A stretch of 64,000 nt of DNA from Brevibacillus fortis (GTDB taxonomy: Bacteria; Bacillota; Bacilli; Brevibacillales; Brevibacillaceae). The notes under the pieces are model-generated. The model saw nothing but the letters and a program-made list of their open reading frames with translations. It searched no databases and was not told where the DNA came from. Within the stretch, counting starts at the first letter, position 1, and each line of letters begins with the position of its first letter. Shown here in pieces: positions 59,566-64,000 of this stretch. The stretch is taken from the NCBI RefSeq assembly GCF_003013395.1, contig NZ_PXZM01000013.1:42614-106613 (forward strand), written 5' to 3'. Both the position numbers and the translations under genes were made by a program.

Positions 59566-62500
59566 CTATTTTTTCTTTCCGACGACGTTCACCTCAGCTC
59601 GGACTTCCCTACCCAGCGCATCAGTGGCGACAACCGTCAGTTTTTGCTTGCCTTCCTCTACCTCATGTAGCACCAAGCGAAATAGCCCACGATCATTCGC
59701 GTTGGTCTGAAAGCTCTTTGAACCATAGTTGATCTGGAGGTTAACAGCACCAGCACCCGTCACTTTTCCTTCGATGGGCAGTGCTTCACCCTCCTGCCCT
59801 TCTAGCTGTTTGTTTGGTAGCTGTATCGTCGGAGCTGGCACTGTTCGTGCCTTGTAGGATATACGCTGCTCCCCATTGCTTATGACGACCGACCCTGCAT
59901 TGGCATCGACATACGCATAAACCAGCAGCATACTTTGATTGCCTGCACCATCTTTCCCTTCAAGCAAAATGCGATTTTCTCCCTGCTTCATACTCAAAAT
60001 TTGCGTTACGTATTTTTGCGCAGGGATTTCCAATTGCTCTTCTTCAAAGGAGGACACGATTTGCCCATTAATACTTACCTGCCCTTTATAGGTTTGATCT
60101 CTGTACATAAAGCGGACCGGAACCAGTATGTTCTTCGTTGCTGGATCGAACTGTACGTCTTCGCTGCCATCATTTAGCAATTGCAGCGTCGGCGGACTCG
60201 TATCGACGATGACCCGCTGCGTGAATTGGCGCTTGTTTCCATACATATCCATTGCACTGTACATCACATAGTTGAGGCCTTCCGTTAATCGCAGGATGGT
60301 TTCAAATGATCCATCCGTCGCCAGCTTTACAGGCGTTTTGTTAATCGACAAGCGGACTCTGTCCATCATATCCTCGCCTGTTACTTTGCCCCTGAAGGCC
60401 ACATCCGGCTGCTTGGATATTTTCAGATAAGGAAACAAATCATCCGGGAACTCCACAAATGGCGGAGTGCTGTCACTTTTCCCGTTAATATGCGCCACAC
60501 TGATATTCCCTGCGTAATCATACGCTGCCACACTCATTTTTTTATCCGGCTGATTAATAAGTGTACTCGTCACTTTTGGAGAATAGGGTCCTCCTACCCT
60601 TTTGCCATTTACATAGAGAAAATAGGCCTGGATATCTTTATCGCGGCTGCTCCACTGAACCCGGTTTCCTGACACAGATGCTGTAATAACAGGAGCTTTT
60701 GTATCCACGCGGATGGGGAGCGTCATCGATTGCCAATTGGCATTGCGTCCGTCTATTTTGGCCTTGATGGAAAATTGGTACTGTCCATCAGGCGCCTGTA
60801 TATATGCGCCTTTTTGCGGTGAAAAGATCTTTCCGTCCCAGCTCCACGCTTCCTTTTCCGTATAATAGTATGGCGTCCCCAGCTTGGATTGGTCGTACTT
60901 GCTCACCTTTTCATCGCGCACAAGCGTGCGAACCGGCTTGCCTGACTGGTCTAATACTTCGACGATAATATGGCGGGCATTGCGCAAAAATGTAATCGAA
61001 GGAGCTGCGACATCGTAATGCCCGTCCCCGTTTGGCGAAAAGGCAATCTGATTGGGATCGATTTTCGCACCGCCATCCGATTTGACACCTGTAACACCTA
61101 GATAATCCCGATAGCGCCATTTGTCGTTGCGTTTATCGTGATACCAGCTCGTCTTGACACCCGTTCGGTTTTCCTGGCTTTCTGCCTCCCATACGGGCTG
61201 ATCCATAATCCTCGGTTCATCCCAATCGCCGTAGAAGCCATAAAACGGCGTACGTAACGTAGGCAACTCCTTATCATCTGGTTGAAAGGAAATAAAGCCT
61301 TCTGCAAATTGATTGCGTGCCGAGCTTGGCGGAATCGTGAGCGTTACCTTCACTTCCTCTAACTTCCCCGGCTCAACTGTAACCTTAGGAGCGGAAAATT
61401 GCAGTTCTGCCCCCTCGAAATGGGTATTTGTCAGCATGTTAAGCCCATTCTTGCGCAAGTCAGTCATGACACCAAACTCATTTTGCAGCTGATACGTAAT
61501 CGGCTTTTTGCCAAACTTGTTATTAACAAGCAGAGAAAAGGTCGTTGAATTCCCGATCTCTCCTAATGAGACACCTGCTTTTCCTTTTGCAGTCACAACG
61601 ATGGCTGGCGTCTTGATCGCCTTAGCAATTTGCATCAAACCTGCCCCTTGAACCCGTGGGCTGTAAGGTACTTTTTTTGCTTTCTCTTTATCCGTTGCCG
61701 GGATGCTGATTTGTGGATCGATAATCGGTTCTGCTGTATTCATCGCCGCAGCCTTTAAGGTATCAACAAGCGATCTGCCTTGCAGGTTCCGCCCTTGCTT
61801 GAGATAGCCTTGCTTCAGTAAAGCCATCCCCCCTGCCACATGTGGCGTCGCCATGGACGTACCACTTTTCACGGCATATTCAGACTCTCGTGTGAGTGAC
61901 AAGATGCCCCCACCTGGAGCCGCAATCTCCGGCTTGAATTGCAAATCGGGTGTTGGTCCCCATGATGAAAAAGCCGAGATCGTTCCTCCGTCTGGATAAG
62001 GCATTGAGTTTTGTCCATATTCGCCGTTAAATGAGATCGTCACTTTCTTGCCTTTTTTAATCGCTTGCGCCATTTGCTCGCCCATGTGCTTCAAGATAGA
62101 AACGGCCGGGATTTGTTTCGCATGCTCCGCACTGATAATGAGTGGTCCCATTTCATTGTTGTAGATGACAGCACCGACTGCTCCTGCTTCTTTGGCGAGG
62201 CGCAGCTTTTCGTCGAATGAAATGTCGCCTCGCTCGAGCAATACCACTTTATCTTTTACGGAAACATTGTAGTCTTCCTTCTTCCCTTTCCCCATATAGA
62301 CAAGCGGATACGGCTTCATCAGCGTCATGACTGGGTTTATCGCACCCCCGCCTTCCACATATCCCGATAAATACACGACTTTCTCCATACCGGGTACCCC
62401 TTGCACCGTGAAGCTATAGCCAGCAAGTGCAGTAGCGTTGACAGAGGCAACGGAAAGCGCATCAGGACTCAATCCCGGAGAACCGATCATGGCGATATCC

Positions 62501-63309
62501 GGATTCTGTGCTCGTACCTTATCACTGCCGAAATACGCATCATTGCCGGCCGCTGCCACTACTATGATCCCATTGTCGACTGCTTTCTTTACAGCCATTT
62601 GCTCCACATTTGTTTCATCCACGTAGCCCGCAGAGGAGCCGAGACTCAAGTTGATGACATCTGCTTTTTTCGTAATGGAATCATTGATCGCAAATAAAAT
62701 CGATTCCCCCAGCCCAGGTACCTCGCTTTGATAATTGGAGAATACTTTTTGACTGATAAGTTGGGCCTCAGGAGCTACACCTTTTACTTTTCCGTTCGCA
62801 CCAATAATTCCCGCCACATGGATACCATGCTGAGATTCCGATACGTCTTCAGTTGTTTGCGTACGGTCAGCCCAGTTAAAGCCAGGGATCACCTTCTGGG
62901 AAGAACCTGACTTTTGCATGGCTGAACGCTTATCATGCGGGGCAGGCAAATCAGGGTGGCTCGGATTGACTCCCGTATCGATCACGGAAACGAGCATCCC
63001 TTCCCCTTTTACCCCTGCTTCCTCCCAAGCCCGAATCGCCTCAATCATTTCCAGCGAATGAACAGGGGCAGTTTTTAATTGCTCGCCTCGTAGCTGCAAT
63101 TCTTGTGGCTGCCATTCATCTGCCTTCGTTCTAATTAGCCCATCACTGTGTTTTTCGATCGCCTTGCCTGTATGTAATGGCTGCATTTCCGTAAGATCCT
63201 GCAATATCTGCGTACGAATGGTCGCTGATCCTTCAAACGCCGTTGTGCTGACAGTCGTTGCGGGAAGCAAAGCCAATATCAATCCAATGCTGCATACCTT
63301 TTTCTTCAT
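59566..63309 (-). CDS. Vpr-like S8 subtilase with PA insertion and beta-rich C-terminus
   Basis: 1,247 residues. A signal peptide (MKKKVCSIGLILALLPATTV) and propeptide are followed by the S8 domain with catalytic Asp near 111 in SVIDTGVNPSHPDLP, His near 161 in SQHGIHVAGIIG and Ser near 483 in KSGTSMATPHVAGGM. A PA domain (about 330-430) sits between His and Ser. After about residue 620 come several beta-sandwich modules, one with SPNGDGHYDVAAPSITFLRN of the lactocepin/Vpr type. It is secreted and may be cell-associated. Proteins of this size in Bacillales degrade large extracellular substrates. It is read alone. Confidence 0.92.
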   Translation of the reverse strand: MKKKVCSIGLILALLPATTVSTTAFEGSATIRTQILQDLTEMQPLHTGKAIEKHSDGLIRTKADEWQPQELQLRGEQLKTAPVHSLEMIEAIRAWEEAGVKGEGMLVSVIDTGVNPSHPDLPAPHDKRSAMQKSGSSQKVIPGFNWADRTQTTEDVSESQHGIHVAGIIGANGKVKGVAPEAQLISQKVFSNYQSEVPGLGESILFAINDSITKKADVINLSLGSSAGYVDETNVEQMAVKKAVDNGIIVVAAAGNDAYFGSDKVRAQNPDIAMIGSPGLSPDALSVASVNATALAGYSFTVQGVPGMEKVVYLSGYVEGGGAINPVMTLMKPYPLVYMGKGKKEDYNVSVKDKVVLLERGDISFDEKLRLAKEAGAVGAVIYNNEMGPLIISAEHAKQIPAVSILKHMGEQMAQAIKKGKKVTISFNGEYGQNSMPYPDGGTISAFSSWGPTPDLQFKPEIAAPGGGILSLTRESEYAVKSGTSMATPHVAGGMALLKQGYLKQGRNLQGRSLVDTLKAAAMNTAEPIIDPQISIPATDKEKAKKVPYSPRVQGAGLMQIAKAIKTPAIVVTAKGKAGVSLGEIGNSTTFSLLVNNKFGKKPITYQLQNEFGVMTDLRKNGLNMLTNTHFEGAELQFSAPKVTVEPGKLEEVKVTLTIPPSSARNQFAEGFISFQPDDKELPTLRTPFYGFYGDWDEPRIMDQPVWEAESQENRTGVKTSWYHDKRNDKWRYRDYLGVTGVKSDGGAKIDPNQIAFSPNGDGHYDVAAPSITFLRNARHIIVEVLDQSGKPVRTLVRDEKVSKYDQSKLGTPYYYTEKEAWSWDGKIFSPQKGAYIQAPDGQYQFSIKAKIDGRNANWQSMTLPIRVDTKAPVITASVSGNRVQWSSRDKDIQAYFLYVNGKRVGGPYSPKVTSTLINQPDKKMSVAAYDYAGNISVAHINGKSDSTPPFVEFPDDLFPYLKISKQPDVAFRGKVTGEDMMDRVRLSINKTPVKLATDGSFETILRLTEGLNYVMYSAMDMYGNKRQFTQRVIVDTSPPTLQLLNDGSEDVQFDPATKNILVPVRFMYRDQTYKGQVSINGQIVSSFEEEQLEIPAQKYVTQILSMKQGENRILLEGKDGAGNQSMLLVYAYVDANAGSVVISNGEQRISYKARTVPAPTIQLPNKQLEGQEGEALPIEGKVTGAGAVNLQINYGSKSFQTNANDRGLFRLVLHEVEEGKQKLTVVATDALGREVRAEVNVVGKKK

Positions 63310-63432
63310 CGTTTGCCCCCTTGCTGGAAGTCATTCCATTATGTTTTCAGTTTTCACTAGGAATCGCTTGGGTATTCCCTTCTTTTCGCGAAGGTTGACA
63401 AACGAAGTATTTTCAGCCTATATTTAAGTGCG

Positions 63433-63455
63433 TTAAATATTACATATTAAATATT
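63433..63455 (+). promoter_or_regulatory. Direct repeat upstream of MarR gene
   Basis: TTAAATATT occurs twice (63433-63441 and 63447-63455), 14 bases apart, about 44 bases before the MarR start. A promoter or operator is possible; the sequence is AT-rich so chance is also possible. Confidence 0.3.
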
Positions 63456-63498
63456 CCAAATAACGAAGCAATAGATTAAATAAGGAGATGATACGAGC

Positions 63499-63939
63499 AT
63501 GCCCTCCCCTTCAACAGATACGCTTGAGCGCCTACAGGAGGCGTTTCGTACCATTATGCGCACGATGGGAACGCAATTAGCCGAACCTGTCTCTGGTTTA
63601 ACTGGCCCGCAATTCTACATTCTTCATCAGTTGGAACAGAAGGAAAAATGCACCGTAGGAGAATTGGCTGAATCAATGGGGGTCAAACCAAGTGCAATCA
63701 CAGCAATGGTCGACCGTTTGGATAAACACGGCTTCGTCGCCCGTGATCGTGATGAGGAAGATCGCCGAGTGGTTTACATCAGCTTGCGTGATTCTGGCAA
63801 ACATATTTTGAAAGTTGCCAAGCAGAATCGGAGAGAAAAGCTAAATAAAATGTTCTCTCACCTCACCGAAGATGAACTCCAGCACTTCGTCAGCATTTTT
63901 GAAAAGCTGGCGGTGGCGGCGGTCATCGAGGCGAATTGA
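63499..63939 (+). CDS. MarR family transcriptional regulator
   Basis: 146 residues with the MarR winged helix: TVGELAESMGVKPSAITAMV as helices 3 and 4, and DRDEEDRRVVYISLRDSG as the wing with its D-x-R-x3 core. A helical dimerisation end follows. It normally represses a nearby efflux or stress gene in response to a phenolic ligand; the target would lie beyond the right edge. ATG 63499 has TAAGGAGATGATACGAGC upstream. The last 60 bases of the window hold GGGGAGGAAACAGG, possibly the ribosome site of the next gene. Confidence 0.92.
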   Translation: MPSPSTDTLERLQEAFRTIMRTMGTQLAEPVSGLTGPQFYILHQLEQKEKCTVGELAESMGVKPSAITAMVDRLDKHGFVARDRDEEDRRVVYISLRDSGKHILKVAKQNRREKLNKMFSHLTEDELQHFVSIFEKLAVAAVIEAN

Positions 63940-64000
63940 AAAAACTCGTTGTATGTTGCTGGTGTGGTGGGGAGGAAACAGGAGAAAACGCTCAGCTTCT

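Overview
The window looks like chromosome of a Gram-positive, aerobic, endospore-forming member of the Bacillales, most likely Brevibacillus or a close relative. The case rests on a GerE spore regulator almost identical to the Bacillus one, an InhA-type M6 protease, a Vpr-like S8 protease, an MsmX-style ABC sugar importer that lacks its own ATPase, strong AGGAGG ribosome binding sites, frequent GTG/TTG starts and compact intrinsic terminators. The genus is inferred from gene content. I see no rRNA, tRNA, CRISPR array, prophage or full-length insertion sequence.

1-17.5 kb is a glycan locus. On the + strand: the 3' end of a GDP-mannose 4,6-dehydratase-type gene, a GT2 glycosyltransferase, a GDP-L-fucose-synthase-type gene, a GT4 glycosyltransferase and a double methyltransferase ending in an FkbM domain. 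Facing it is a - strand operon: manC, rfbG, rfbF, an FkbM methyltransferase and an epimerase/reductase, enough to make GDP-mannose-derived and CDP-6-deoxyhexose sugars. Then come a GT-like protein, a CmoB-like methyltransferase, a second copy of the first GT2, a DUF1360 membrane protein, a secreted CAP protein, an unknown 456-residue protein and a third GT2.

17.6-24.5 kb looks like a spore-surface region: a 400-residue beta-rich Cys-containing protein, a 1,619-residue protein whose core is about 156 leucine heptads in unbroken register, a 60-residue protein ending in a Cys-Cys motif, and a JAMM (M67) peptidase. SigK-like promoters (AC-N17-CATA) precede gerE, the unknown 456-residue protein, one GT2 and manC, so the glycan locus may be switched on late in the mother cell and decorate the spore surface.

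24.5-40.2 kb is mixed: a fixABCX electron-transfer operon, the InhA protease, a TrmB-type regulator, an MFS exporter with an operator over its promoter, an orphan Spo0B/DcuS-like sensor kinase, an M20 amidohydrolase, an FAD monooxygenase, a cysteine synthase and two membrane-anchored unknowns.

40.3-49.7 kb is a sugar operon on the - strand: ROK repressor, lipoprotein binding protein, two permeases, three Gfo/Idh/MocA dehydrogenases, a TIM-barrel isomerase and a ROK kinase. 50-64 kb holds a YcdB-like PepSY protein, a small membrane protein, an unlisted 26-residue amphipathic peptide under a near-consensus promoter, a modular GH18 chitinase, gerE, three dipeptide-type ABC permeases (two a tandem duplication), a solo CheX, a 168-bp inverted-repeat element, a 1,247-residue subtilase and a MarR regulator.

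The strongest candidates for something undescribed are the giant heptad protein with its small neighbours (18.9-24.5 kb), the 26-residue amphipathic peptide (52.28 kb) and the apparent late-sporulation control of the glycan locus.
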